Assembly: GCA_051645705.1 (NCBI GenBank)
Contig: JBOFBU010000002.1
Coordinates: forward strand, 372,001 to 436,000
DNA: 64,000 bases
Reading direction: 5' to 3'
Origin: UBA710 sp051645705
GTDB taxonomy: Bacteria > Bacillota_I > Bacilli_A > Mycoplasmatales > Metamycoplasmataceae
The position numbers and the translations under genes were made by a program. How positions within the stretch are numbered: position 1 is the stretch's first letter; every line of letters starts with the position of its first letter. Shown piece after piece: positions 9,911 to 20,822 of this stretch. The notes beneath the pieces are model-generated. The model did no database searches. It saw nothing but the letters and a program-made list of their open reading frames with translations, and was not told the DNA's origin.

Positions 9911-10627
9911 ATGTATAAAAAAGTTCTAATTAAATTATCGGGAGAATGACTTTCAAATAAAGAAAAAAATTTAGCAATTGATTATTTTTTAATAAATAAA
10001 ATTGCCGAACAAATTAAAGTATTAGTTAATGAAAATTATCAAGTAGGTATTGTTGTTGGTGGTGGCAATTTTTGAAGAGGAGCTAGTGCTGAAAAAAATG
10101 GAATTCCTAGAAGTAGAGCTGACTATATTGGAATGATTGCAACAACAATGAATGCTCTTGCTCTTCAATCTGTATTTGAAAAAAAGGGAATTAAAACAAG
10201 AGTTCAATCTTCTCTTTCAATTGATGAAAAAGTAGCTGAACCATACATTACAGAAAAAGCAAAATGTTATCTTGAAAAAGGAGAAGTAGTAATTTTTTCA
10301 GCAGGAACAGGAAGACCTTATTTTACAACAGATACAGCAGCAACATTAATAGCTTCTGAAGTAGGATTTGATGTTTTATTGCTTGGAAAAAATAATACTA
10401 AAGGAATTTATGATTCTGATCCTAACATTAATAAAGATGCAAAATTTTTCAGTGAAATATCATACGAAGAAATTATTTCAAGAAATCTTCAAGTTATGGA
10501 TATTACTGCAGCAACTATGGCTAAATCAAATAATTTAAATTTACTTGTTTTTGATATAGGTGGTGAGGACTCAATATTAAATGTTCTAAAAAATAAAGGA
10601 AAATTTACAAAGGTGGCAAATAAATAA
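9911..10627 (+). CDS. pyrH: uridylate (UMP) kinase
   Basis: 238 residues of the amino-acid-kinase fold. The N-terminal phosphate loop KLSGEW, VGGGNFWRG, and the nucleotide part FSAGTGRPYFTTDTAA are all PyrH hallmarks. It phosphorylates UMP to UDP. AAGGAA precedes the ATG and a TATAAT box lies at 9877-9882, so this mRNA has a short true leader. It heads the order pyrH-frr-cdsA, conserved across Firmicutes. The 189 bases before it hold only this promoter. Confidence 0.97.
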
Positions 10628-10628
10628 T

Positions 10629-11180
10629 ATGGATTTTGATTTTTTAAAATTAGAACTTGAAGAAGAAAGCAAATTAGTTCTTGAATGATTCAAAAAACAA
10701 CTTGCAAAAATTACTGTATCTGGAGCTAATCCAGAGTTATTTAAACATTTACAAATAAAATATTTTGATTCTTTTTCTCCTCTTATAGATTTATGTTCAA
10801 TAACAAGAGCGGATAATCAACAACTAATAATTAAACCTTATGAAAAATCATTAGTATCAAGTATTATTTCTGTAATTGAAAAACAAAATTATTCTTTATC
10901 TATTCAAGATGAAGGAGATAAAATAAGAATACTTTTCCCTGTCCTTACTCAACAAAGAAGAATAGAAGAAACTAAAAAGATTTCTAAGTTAAAAGAAGAA
11001 GGAAAAATTAAAATAAGAAATTTAAGACAAGCCTTTATGAAACAAATAAAAGATAATAAAGAAATTAGTGAAGATCTTTCTAAAGAATATCAAAATAAAA
11101 TTCAAGTAATGGTTGATGCTGAAATTAAAAAAATTGATCTTCTTTCTGATGAAAAAGAAAAGGATCTTTTAAAACTATAA
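10629..11180 (+). CDS. frr: ribosome recycling factor
   Basis: 183 residues; splits post-termination ribosomes with EF-G. The C-terminal helix region with VDAEIKKIDLLSDEKEKDLL is typical of Frr, and PVLTQQRR corresponds to the conserved P-LTEERR segment of domain II. It starts 1 base after the pyrH stop and its TAA shares an A with the cdsA start, so all three are coupled. Confidence 0.95.
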
Positions 11181-12187
11181 TGAATTTAAAAAATCTTTCT
11201 CCAATAACGATTAAAATAGTTATGGCATTGTTTTTAGCAATTATCTTTACTGTTTCTTTAATAGTTATTGTTTTTGGAGGAATATATGGCAAATGAATTG
11301 GAACTATTTTCTTTTTATTAATTGCTATGGTTTCTATTTATGAATTTTCCGGGTTATTAATTAATTCAAGATGGTGGAGACTTTATGTCGCTTTTATCCC
11401 TATTTTAATTATCTTTATATTTCCTTTAGAAAATTTTGATGCATTAAATTCCAATCATAATAGCGATGATGTTAGAGAAATTATAAAAAATCTTAGAAGC
11501 CAATTTATTTTTAAGGTTGGTGGAGTGCATGCTATTGGTTATCTTTTATTTGTTATTTCTATTTTTATTCCCTTTGGTTTTATTTTTTATACGGAGAAAA
11601 AAGCAAACAAAGATAAAAAGGTTTTTTTTACATTATTAATTAATTTCATTTTATTAGGAATTATAATTTTTGCAACAACTTTAACTATTAAATTTATTTT
11701 GTATTGAACAATCTATAAATTTACTATTTTAACAATAATTTTATCTAGTATTATTTGTTGTGATGTCTTTGCTTATTTTGGAGGAATAACTCTTGGCAAG
11801 ATAAAAATGTTAAGCAAAAAACTTGCTCCGAAAATATCTCCTAACAAAACAATAATTGGTTTTGTTTGTGGTTATTCATCTTCTTTTTTACTTTTATTTT
11901 TATCTTTATATTTTTCAAAAATATTTCTTACAACATTTAGCATTAATGAAATTCAAAATATTTCTTTAATTTTGGTAATTTCACTTACAATCCCTTTGAT
12001 GGCAGTTATTGGTGATCTTGCTTTTTCATATATTAAGCGAAAATTTCAAGTTAAAGATTATTCATCGCTTATTCCTGGACACGGAGGAGTGTTAGATAGA
12101 TTTGATTCTACTATTTATGCCTTTTTATATTTTAATTTACTTTTTGTTATAATTTTTGAAGTTTTTAGTAAAGCGGTTATCTTTTAG
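11180..12187 (+). CDS. cdsA: phosphatidate cytidylyltransferase (CDP-diglyceride synthase)
   Basis: 335 residues with about eight membrane helices; makes CDP-diacylglycerol from CTP and phosphatidic acid. The C-terminal signature is clear: DVFAYFGG, KISPNKTIIGF, GDLAFSYIKRKF and PGHGGVLDRFDS. The middle has a hydrophilic insert (residues about 85-125). The start overlaps the frr stop by one base. It converges with nadE (11-base overlap). Confidence 0.95.
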
Positions 12188-12902
12188 GAAATATATCTGG
12201 TCTAGGAATAGCTTTCCTTTTATGATTTGTAGCATTAATTTGTTTAATTATTTTTTGTTTAATTTCATCATTAATTTCTTCGTTTTTATAATATTGTTCA
12301 AAATCATAATATTTAAATCCTAGTTCTTCTTCATCTTCTTGATTTTCCCAAAGACCACCACTTGGTTTTTTATTTAAAATATTAATTGGAAGATCTAGTA
12401 TTTCTCCTATTTTAAATATTTCTGATTTAAAAAGATTTACAATGGGCAATAAATCACAAGCTCCATCACCAAATTTTGTAAAATATCCTAATTCATATTC
12501 AGATAAATTATCAGTTCCTAATACAAGATAATTATTTTCTTGTGCAAGAGCATATAGCGTTGCCATTCTAAGTCTTGCTTGCAAATTAGCTAAAGACATT
12601 TTGTTTTTAATTTGAGTTAATTCTTTAAAATTATTAAATTCTTGTTCTAAATTAATTACTTTGTAATTTATATTCTTTTTTTTACATAATTCGATTCCAT
12701 CTTCAAGATCGAAAGTTCTCTTATTATTAATTGGTAATAAAACACCTAAAGTATTATCAGGAAAAGCATTTTTAGCAATAGTAGCTACAACAGCTGAATC
12801 TATTCCGCCGCTTATGCCAATAATAACTCCTTTAGCATTAGCTAACAAAACTTGATTTTTAATTCATTTTGCTAAGTATTCAATATATTCATTTAAATTC
12901 AT
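12177..12902 (-). CDS. nadE: NAD+ synthetase (ammonia-dependent)
   Basis: 241 residues of the adenine-nucleotide alpha-hydrolase fold. The PP-loop is SGGIDSAV (about residue 35), with LGTDNLSEYELGYFTKFGDGACD and KKPSGGLW further on. There is no nitrilase domain, so ammonia is the nitrogen donor. The ATG at 12902 restores the N-terminus through one TGA tryptophan. A TAAAAT box lies 9 bases upstream, and a structured RNA ending in a terminator lies 49 bases upstream on the same strand. Confidence 0.95.
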
Positions 12903-12950
12903 ATTACTTTTATTTTAAATGAATAAAATTTTTATAAATTAATAAAATAA

Positions 12951-12982
12951 AAAAAGCTAGAAAAATTTCTCTAGCTTTTTTT
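12951..12982 (-). terminator. intrinsic terminator of the unassigned RNA
   Basis: Stem AAAAAGCTAGA / TCTAGCTTTTT with T-rich tail in both directions; the minus-strand reading has the longer T run. Confidence 0.8.
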
Positions 12983-13091
12983 ATATAAAACCAAGAAGCG
13001 CCTCTTAGCTTTAAGTATTAAGTAGTTGAAGGGAACATAAGTTCAAGACGTTTTTATTTAAACCCACTATATTATTTCATATAATAAGCTA
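12951..13091 (-). ncRNA. unassigned structured RNA with own promoter and terminator
   Basis: On the minus strand a TTAACA-N16-TATAAT promoter is followed by about 140 bases without a credible ORF and then a 7-bp GC-containing hairpin (AGCTAGA/TCTAGCT) with a long T tail. The RNA body can close on itself: TTAGCTT near its 5' end pairs with AAGCTAA, enclosing a TTGAA/TTCAA and a GAAC/GTTC hairpin. It is not tRNA, SRP RNA, 5S or a riboswitch class I recognise. It could be a stand-alone small RNA or a terminated leader of nadE. Confidence 0.6.
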
Positions 13092-13097
13092 ATTTAT

Positions 13098-13103
13098 ATT
13101 ATA
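13098..13103 (-). promoter_or_regulatory. -10 box of the unassigned RNA
   Basis: TATAAT on the minus strand with TTAACA 16 bases upstream, inside the end of the preceding gene. Confidence 0.6.
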
Positions 13104-13111
13104 CACTTTTT

Positions 13112-13798
13112 TTAGTATATGTTAATATTTTTTGGAATTTTTAGAACTGATAGCAGCAATATTGAAATTATTGAGTATTGTAATATATTAAATGAGAATA
13201 ATAAAGTAAATGAACCTAAATAATAATTAGGAATACCAAAGAAAAATATTTTAATGTTATTACTTATCTCATATTGCTTACTAAAATCAATGAAATTTAG
13301 ATATGGAAAGGAAAGAGGATCAATTATATAAAAAAATATAGGAATAAATAACAGTATATTTAATGCTGTCATTATAATAGCGGTAGCTATTGTAGTTATA
13401 ACTAATATTAAAATAAAAAACTTTATTTTAATTTCATATTTAAGATGTTTGCCTATCAATAATCGAAATATTATTAAAAAAATAAAATTAGATAAATTTA
13501 AAACTATTTGACCAAATAAGAAAATAGGGGTAAAACCTCATCCAAAATAAAGAAAGGGAGAAAGAAAAAAATTAATAAAAATAATAAGCATTCCATAACC
13601 AAATCCAGATATATAAAAACAATAAAAAATAAAAACAAATGTTATATTAATATTTAAAAAAGAAAGAGGAAAAAAATTAGATATTATGTTGGTTATCATC
13701 ATAAGCACCAACATAAAAGAAGAAAAAACTATTCTAAATGTTTTAGAGTAGCTTTTTCTTTCTATTATTTCTTCTTTATTATTTTTTTTATAAAACAC
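13112..13798 (-). CDS. ECF-type transporter S component-like membrane protein
   Basis: 228 residues with about six helices. The layout (short basic N-terminus, first helix, then NFFPLSFLNINITFVFIFYC and a glycine-rich helix pair) resembles substrate-binding subunits of ECF vitamin transporters; the ligand is unknown. The start is a GTG at 13798, since an in-frame TAA lies two codons upstream. A TATAAT box at 13805-13810 is 6 bases before the GTG, so this would be a leaderless GTG gene. One TGA tryptophan at 13538 joins the two halves. Confidence 0.65.
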
Positions 13799-13826
13799 TA
13801 TTTAATTATATTTTAATAATATTAAT

Positions 13827-14810
13827 TTATCTTTTGGATTTATCAAATGGTTCGCCGAGCGCTTCGGGAGCAAATGATTTTTTAGAAAATATCATTAAAA
13901 CAATTATTGTAATTAAATATGGTAATAGTGTAATTAAATTACCATATAGACGGTTTGCTTGTGTTCCTATTATTGTTGGTAATATTGTTGAGAAAGCAAA
14001 TATTAATGAAAAAAATAATCCTGAAATTGTTCCAAGTCCCACTCTTCATTTTCCCATAATCATTATAGCTATTGCAAGATATCCAAATCCACTTACATTT
14101 CCTCTAAATGTTATTCCTGTATTTGAACCCGCTATTATAGAAGGAAGAGTCATAAATACCGCTCCTGCTAGTCCTGCAATGGCTCCCGCTATCATTATAA
14201 CTATTCATTTTGTTTTATCAACATTTACCCCTGCAGCATCAGAAGCGTTTGGATTTTCTCCAATAGATTTTACTCTTAAACCTCATTTTGTTTTATTCAT
14301 AACAAAAACACTTCCAATAATGATGATGATTGGTAAAATAACACCTAATGAAAATATATTTAAAAGATCAGAAGTATTAGTTTCATCTCCTGCTGTAAGA
14401 TGCTTTACAAAAAATGGTAATTTATCATTTGTTCCAAAAATATTTAAAAATAAAATTGTGATAGCTGGCGCTAATATATTTAAAGCTATACCAGAAATAA
14501 TTTGGTTGGCCTTTAATTTTATTACAGCAAATCCATGCAATAAATTAAAGAGTAATCCAAAAATTGCCGAAATTATAAACAATATAACTTGAAAAGAAGG
14601 ATTTAAGGCAGCATCAAATGGACCAGCTCCTAATTTATCTGTAAAAATACTTGCAAACAACATATAAAATGTTGCTCCAATAACGATAGTTCCATTTAAT
14701 CCTAAATTTATAATTCCAACTCTTTCAGATATAGTTGATGAAATTACTCCTAACGAAATAAAAGAAAAAAACATTACTGTTAAAAGAATTAACTCTTGAA
14801 AATTAAACAT
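13827..14810 (-). CDS. ABC transporter permease, nucleoside/simple-sugar type
   Basis: 327 residues, about nine helices, of the branched-chain/ribose permease superfamily as found in basic membrane lipoprotein (Bmp)-type nucleoside importers. Typical stretches are ERVGIINLGLNG near the N-terminus and KTKWGLRVKSIGENPNASDAAGV (EAA-like loop) in the middle. It is the last gene of the importer operon; its ATG overlaps the preceding permease by 8 bases. Confidence 0.88.
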
Positions 14811-16584
14811 TTACTCCTCCTTCGTTTCCTTTTATATCTTTTTCTTTTTTAGAAAATTTTTTATAAATTTTAGAGTTTTTATAAAAATGCTCAGCTAATT
14901 TTTCTCTTTCATTTATAAAATCTTTTCGAGCATTTTTAAAATTATTAATTGTTTTTATTTTTAATTCTTTTTTTATAAAATAAAAGGCTTCTGCTAAATT
15001 TTTATCTTTTTCTTTAGTAATATTTGATAGATCTTTATAATATAAAATTTTATCTTGATTTGATAAATAATTAATATTTACTTTTATTTTTTCTTTATTT
15101 TTAGAAAGTTCTTTTTTAACAAAATTATTTTTTTTAACATCAACAATTTGATTTTCAATTTCTCTTACTTTTTCTTTTTTTTGTAAAAATTTAGATAGAT
15201 AAAGAAAAATAATATTTTTGTTTTTATTGTCTAATTTTTCTTTATTTATATTTGCTATTCTATTTAAATTTTCAATATAAGAATCAAAATAATTATTTTT
15301 TAGATTTTTTTTATTGTGATTATAATCATTTTTTATGTTTTTTCATTCTTCTTTAAAAGAGAAATAATCTTGATTTGGATATACTTCCTTAAATGCTTTT
15401 TTAAATGAAAATGAAGCAAAAAATAATTTAATAAATTTAATTTTATTTTTTGAATAATTTGAATAATTATTTCATCCCTCTTTTTTAGAATAAACAAACA
15501 TATTTGTTTTTAATTTTTTTCATAATTCCAATCTGTTAAAGACAGAAATAATAGCTGTAAAATAAATTAATATTCCTATTATTATTTGATAAAATTCTCT
15601 ATTTATTTGATTATTTAATTGAGAAGGAATTGCATCAGGATTAACAGTTAATATAGAGTAAAAAAATGATGAAAAAACAATTCCTAATGGATTATTATTT
15701 GCTAATAGAGTAACTGCTATTGTATCAAATCCAATACTTAATGGTTCATTAGAAAGAGATAAACTTCTTACAAAAATAATATATAAAAATCCTGCTATAC
15801 CTGCTAATATTCCAGAAAAAATCATTGTATAAAGAATTGTTTTTTTTTCGTTTATTCCTGCATATTTAGCAACATCATTACTATTTTTAATTACATCTAA
15901 TTTAAATCCTATTGTTGTTCTTTTAATTATAAATCAAACTAAAATTGCAGTTAAAATTGAAAAAGATAAAATTAATCATATAAAGTCAAAACTTGAAATA
16001 AATAAATTTGCCGTTTGTAATCCTACTGTTGCATTTATATTTGTAGAAGAAAGAATGAAAGGAACGTTTCTCATAATTACAATTGATAAATTTAAAATTA
16101 TTAAATTAAGCATAATAGAAGAAATAACTTCATTTATTTTAAAATAAATTTTAAGTACAGTAATTATTAAAGAAATAATTACTGATATTAATATTGATAC
16201 AATAAGAGCTAAAAAAACACTTCCTTCTGTTGGGTTGTTATTAATAATAATTAAAGAAAATAATGAAGATAATAATATTGATGAGGAAATAGAAATATTA
16301 AATATTTTTATCCTAAAACAAATGGATATTGCAAGTGTTGCAAAGATGAAAATTGATAACCAAAAGAAAAACCTATTAAATCCTGCACTTGTATTGAATG
16401 AAATATTGAAAAGTGCTGTAAAAAAATTAAAAGGATTATTTACTCCGGCAAATGCTAATAGAATAATTGTAATTACTAAAGAGAAAAATAAAGATCATAA
16501 AGTAGAATAAAGGGTTTTTCTCCCTTGTTTTTGTTTATCTAATGATAAGTAATTTTTTATTTTTTCAAAACTAGTTGAGAACAT
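14803..16584 (-). CDS. ABC transporter permease with long charged C-terminal extension
   Basis: 593 residues. Residues 1 to about 350 are a multi-helix permease paired with the following gene; FKLDVIKNSNDVAKYAG is the ATPase-contacting loop. The last 240 or so residues are soluble, Lys/Asn/Glu-rich and probably coiled. I checked the whole tail frame and found no TAA or TAG, so it is not an annotation artefact. The start overlaps the ATPase stop by 14 bases. Mollicute homologues can be longer than Bacillus ones, but the tail's role is unknown. Confidence 0.85.
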
Positions 16585-18181
16585 TTTCTACCTCTTTTTT
16601 TATACCAACCATTAATAATCCTATTTCTTCTCTTGATAGGTCTTTCGCATTTTTAGTTTCTACTATTTTACCTTTATTAATAACGGCGATGGTATCAGCC
16701 AAAGCTAAAACCTCATCTAATTCAAATGATATTAAAAGAATAGCTTTTCCTAATTCCTTTTCTTTTAAAATGTAATTATGAATATTATTAATTGCTCCAA
16801 CATCTAATCCTCTAGTTGGTTGAACTATAATAATAAAATTATGGTCTGTTTCTAGTTCTCTTCCTACAACAGCTTTTTGTTGATTACCTCCAGAAAGAGA
16901 TCTTGAAATTGCATAACCATTATTGGCTCCACGAACATCGTATTTTTCATTAATAGATGAAGAAAAAATATTAATTTCTTTATTTTTAATAAATTTATAT
17001 TTTTGAAATGTTTCATTTTCTATGGTTCTTAAAACATAATTTTCATTCATATCCATATCTAAAGCTAAAGCATATTTATGTCTATCTCCAGGAATATATG
17101 AAATTCCCGATTTTATTCTTTGTTTTATACTTTTTTTAGTTATTTCTTCTAATGAAAAATTATTATTATTACTTAATGTTAATGAACCTTCTTTTTTTAA
17201 TATTTTTTTAAAAAAATTTGTTGTTATTAGGGGTTTAGATTTAAAATAAATATTTCCTTCTTTTTGTTTTTTAATCCCTGAAGCAATATATTCAATTTCT
17301 TCTTGGCCATTCCCAGAAACTCCTGCTATTGCAAATATTTCTCCTTGTCTTATATTAAAAGAAATGTTTTTAATTTTTTCTCCAGAAATATTATTAAAAG
17401 AAAAAATTATTTCTTTATTTTCCAAATCAATATCTGAATTGTTTTTTATTTCTGAAATTTCAGTTCCTACCATTGCATTTGTTATATCTTTTACAGAAAC
17501 ATGTTCATTAGGAATAGTTTTTATTAATTTTCCTTGACGTAAAACAGAAATATTATCAGAAATTTCTAATACTTCATCTAATTTATGAGAAATAAAAATA
17601 ATCGTTTTCCCATCTTCTTTTAGATTTTTAATTGATTTTAAAAGATTTTTTATTTCTTCAGGAGTTAAAACTGCACTTGGTTCATCAAAAATTAAAATAT
17701 CTGCATCATTAAAAAGCATTTTCATAATTTCTAGTTTTTGTTGAACAACAACTGGTTCATCATTTGTTTTATTAAATAAATCAAAATGAAGATTGTATTT
17801 TTTTTGTAGTGATAATATTTTATTTATAGCATAATCGTTATCTATTACTATTCTTTTTGTTGGTTCTAAACCTAGAATAATATTTTCTAAATTAGTAAAA
17901 TTTTTAACTAATTTAAAATGTTGATGAACCATACTAATTCCCATACGATTAGCATGATTAGCATTTTTAATAGTTACTTCGTTCCCAAAAATTCTTATTA
18001 AACCAAAAGTTGGTTGATATAAACCGAACAAAATTGACATTAAAGTAGATTTTCCTGCTCCATTTTCTCCAACTAACGAATGTATTTCACCTTTTTTTAT
18101 AATTAAAGATATATCTTCATTAGCAGTAAAATTACCAAATTTCTTTGTTAGGTTAATAAATTCTATTGCTATTTCTTCCAT
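16571..18181 (-). CDS. ABC transporter ATP-binding protein, double-domain (nucleoside/sugar type)
   Basis: 536 residues with two ABC domains. Domain 1 has Walker A GENGAGKST and Walker B ILIFDEPSA (glutamate kept). Domain 2 has GVSGNGQ in place of a full Walker A, signature LSGGNQQK, and IIVQPTRGLDVG, where the usual Glu after Walker B is Gln, as is common in this family. It energises import with the two downstream permeases. It starts 2 bases after the lipoprotein stop. Confidence 0.95.
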   Translation of the reverse strand: MEEIAIEFINLTKKFGNFTANEDISLIIKKGEIHSLVGENGAGKSTLMSILFGLYQPTFGLIRIFGNEVTIKNANHANRMGISMVHQHFKLVKNFTNLENIILGLEPTKRIVIDNDYAINKILSLQKKYNLHFDLFNKTNDEPVVVQQKLEIMKMLFNDADILIFDEPSAVLTPEEIKNLLKSIKNLKEDGKTIIFISHKLDEVLEISDNISVLRQGKLIKTIPNEHVSVKDITNAMVGTEISEIKNNSDIDLENKEIIFSFNNISGEKIKNISFNIRQGEIFAIAGVSGNGQEEIEYIASGIKKQKEGNIYFKSKPLITTNFFKKILKKEGSLTLSNNNNFSLEEITKKSIKQRIKSGISYIPGDRHKYALALDMDMNENYVLRTIENETFQKYKFIKNKEINIFSSSINEKYDVRGANNGYAISRSLSGGNQQKAVVGRELETDHNFIIIVQPTRGLDVGAINNIHNYILKEKELGKAILLISFELDEVLALADTIAVINKGKIVETKNAKDLSREEIGLLMVGIKKEVENVLN

Positions 18182-18183
18182 AT

Positions 18184-19554
18184 TTATCTTGTATTTATAG
18201 CTTTAATATATCCATCTAATATTTGTTTATTTTTAGTTTCATCAAATCCAACAAGTCCTTCTGCTGGTATTACTGGTTTTGTTGATCCTGCTGGGAAAAA
18301 TTTATCTTTAGCTTCATTAAGAAGATTATTGATTAATTCTGCATTTGGACCAACATTTAATGATGTTCCAACTCATCCTTCAGCATAACCACCATTTGCT
18401 TGAATTGATGTTTTTCCTTCTGAAAAATTATCTATTGCATTTATTGAATTTAAAATTCCTTTAACATTAGGAAAAAGAATTTTAATTAATGATTCATATA
18501 CAGCAACACCAACTTTTTTTTCTATAGATGTAAAAAATGCATCTTTACGAGAAGGTATAGCTAATGCTTGATTTGAATCTACTCCAACAATTAGTTGATC
18601 TTTATTTAGTTTTGTTAATAACTCATTTGTTAAAGAACCCGCTACTGGAAAAAATGTTTTTGCTTTTGAATTTATTGAAGCAGCTATAGTTGAAATAGCT
18701 ACTGTTGCAGAAGGATTAAATCCTGAATCCATGATTATAGTATCATTAGGTGTTCCGCTTTGCCCTTGACCTGAAACAAATTTAATTTTTTTTGTTGTTG
18801 TTGTTTCTTTATTAAATGCATCCATTCCTGCAAGTAATCCATTATTAAATAAACTAACACCAGGAAGAATACCTCCACCAAAAGAATTAACTGTTCAATC
18901 TGCTTCATTTGCAAAACTTGAAGTTAAATATTTTGATAATGCATACCCCATTACATAAGAAGGTTCTTGAGTTTTAAAATTTAATGTTATTATTAAACCT
19001 GCATCATATAATTTTTTAAGAGAAGATTCTTTAGTTGTATCAACAGATCAATCAACACTAATAATTTTTATTTTATCTTTTATAAATTTATCAACATTAT
19101 TTTTATCTGTTAAAAATTGTTCAATATGGTTTGCTTGTTGAAATCCAGTAAGAACTCAAACTTTTTGACCTGAATTTAAAGCATCATTATATGCATTAAG
19201 AAGTCCTCCATCATCTAATGTTTCAGTATAAGAAATAAAATTATGATTATCTGGCAAAATTGTTCTTATTTGTTTTTGTAAAATTAACATTCCTTCATAA
19301 ACTGATTGATTAAATGATAAATCACTAACTCTGCCACCAGCTGTTATTAATCTTGTTGGTTGTGCTTTAAATGATGAAATATTATCGATTATTTTTTGAT
19401 TATATTCTTTAGATAATGCATCTACACCTGAAATTAATGGATTTTGTGGATTAGGTGCATCTGGATTTGATGAACAAGAAATAGTTGTTGCTAAAATCCC
19501 AGCAGAAAATACTGCCGATACTCCTAAACCAAGTAGCATTTTTTTATTTTTCAT
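18184..19554 (-). CDS. Bmp-family substrate-binding lipoprotein
   Basis: 456 residues. The signal peptide ends in a lipobox TTISC with Cys27 as the acylated residue, the expected Lgt substrate. The mature part is a periplasmic-binding-type fold of the basic membrane protein family (ITAGGRVSDLSFNQS, GSLTNELL, VGVDSNQA), which binds nucleosides in characterised members. It is the first gene of a four-gene importer. No peptidase or repeats seen. Confidence 0.88.
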
Positions 19555-19621
19555 ATATAGTTCCTTTTATTTTTGTAATATAAAAAATTATATTTTAAAG
19601 GTCATTTTTAAATTTAAAATC

Positions 19622-19651
19622 AATGTTATAAAAATAAAAAAATATAACATT
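19622..19651 (-). terminator. possible terminator after thiI
   Basis: A 9-bp inverted repeat AATGTTATA/TATAACATT lies just past the thiI stop. The T run is in the loop instead of after the stem, so it is a weak call. Confidence 0.35.
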
Positions 19652-19660
19652 CATTTATTT

Positions 19661-20812
19661 TTATTTAATTTTATAAAGATTTAATTGATTTTTTATTAAA
19701 TCTTCTTCTAAATTTTTAATATTTATTAGCTCTTTTTCTTCTAGTGAATAACAAATTTCTGCTTTTGGTTTTGTTACTGGTTTAGGTGGAGCAAAGAATT
19801 CGCATGCTTCTATTGCTTTTTCTATTGATATTTCATATGTATTTATTTTTATGGCTAAATTAATTATTTCATTTTTATCATAAGTTAAAAGCGGAGAAAA
19901 AACAGGCATATTTGTTTGTTCATGTATGGCTGACATTGATTCAATTGTTTGAGATGCTACTTGTCCTATGTTTTCGCCATTAGATAAAACTAAGAAATTA
20001 TTGTATTTTGCTATTTTAGTTGCTATTCTATAAAAACTTCTTCTCATAAGAGTTATTCGATAACTTTCATTCGAAATAAGAGAAATATAATTCATTATTG
20101 AAGAATAATTTGCACTAAAAAGAGTTGATGTGCCTTGATAAAGAGAAAGTAAGGAAATTATTCGATTTATTTTATCTTTTGTTTTTTCATCAGTATGCGG
20201 AGGAGTCAAAAATGATAAAAAAGAAACTTTTAATCCTCTTTTCATTAAAAGAAAAGCGGCTACAGGAGAATCAATTCCACCAGATATTAAATGAAGCACT
20301 TTACCAGAAGAACCTACTGGCAATCCTCCCAAACCTAAATGTTTTTTATAAAAAATATATGTGTAATTTTTATGAACTTCTATATTGAAAGTTATTTCTG
20401 GGTTTTTGATATCAACTTTATAATTAGAATTATTTAAAACTAATTCTCCCATTAAACTATTTAATTTTATTGATTCAATTGGAAATTGTTTATCATTTCT
20501 TCTAGCTGCTATTTTAAATGTTTTGATTTCCTTATCTTCTTTAATAGAAGATAAAAGGTGTTCCTTTATGTCTTCTAAACTAGAAGGTATTTGGTCAACA
20601 ATTGAAAAAGAACTTATTCCAAAAACATAATTAAGATCATTTAAAAATTTTTCTTCATATGGAATAAAAATTCTATCTATTTTTATTTCTATTTGATCTT
20701 TTTTTAATCCACACTTTTCTTGGATATTTTTTGCAAGAATTTTCACAAATGTCATTTTATTTTTTTTCTTTAAAGATAATTCACCATATCTTATTAATAT
20801 TTTTTTTATCAT
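19661..20812 (-). CDS. thiI: tRNA 4-thiouridine synthase ThiI
   Basis: 383 residues. An N-terminal ferredoxin-like/THUMP region (residues 1-165) is followed by a PP-loop domain with SGGIDSPVA (about residue 180). It adenylates U8 of tRNA for sulfur insertion. There is no C-terminal rhodanese domain, which is usual for Gram-positives. AAGGA precedes the ATG, in the 10-base gap after the EzrA-like gene. Confidence 0.95.
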   Translation of the reverse strand: MIKKILIRYGELSLKKKNKMTFVKILAKNIQEKCGLKKDQIEIKIDRIFIPYEEKFLNDLNYVFGISSFSIVDQIPSSLEDIKEHLLSSIKEDKEIKTFKIAARRNDKQFPIESIKLNSLMGELVLNNSNYKVDIKNPEITFNIEVHKNYTYIFYKKHLGLGGLPVGSSGKVLHLISGGIDSPVAAFLLMKRGLKVSFLSFLTPPHTDEKTKDKINRIISLLSLYQGTSTLFSANYSSIMNYISLISNESYRITLMRRSFYRIATKIAKYNNFLVLSNGENIGQVASQTIESMSAIHEQTNMPVFSPLLTYDKNEIINLAIKINTYEISIEKAIEACEFFAPPKPVTKPKAEICYSLEEKELINIKNLEEDLIKNQLNLYKIK

Positions 20813-20822
20813 ATTTTCCTTT

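Noticed and set aside
12951..13095. Possible tracrRNA or 6S RNA
   Set aside because: No CRISPR repeats or cas genes nearby, and no convincing 6S bubble; kept only as unassigned RNA.
13834..14592. 252-aa plus-strand ORF opposite the ABC permease
   Set aside because: A shadow of the permease in another frame; no ribosome site and no sensible domain.
20125..20388. 87-aa plus-strand ORF inside thiI
   Set aside because: Mirror of thiI coding; no independent support.
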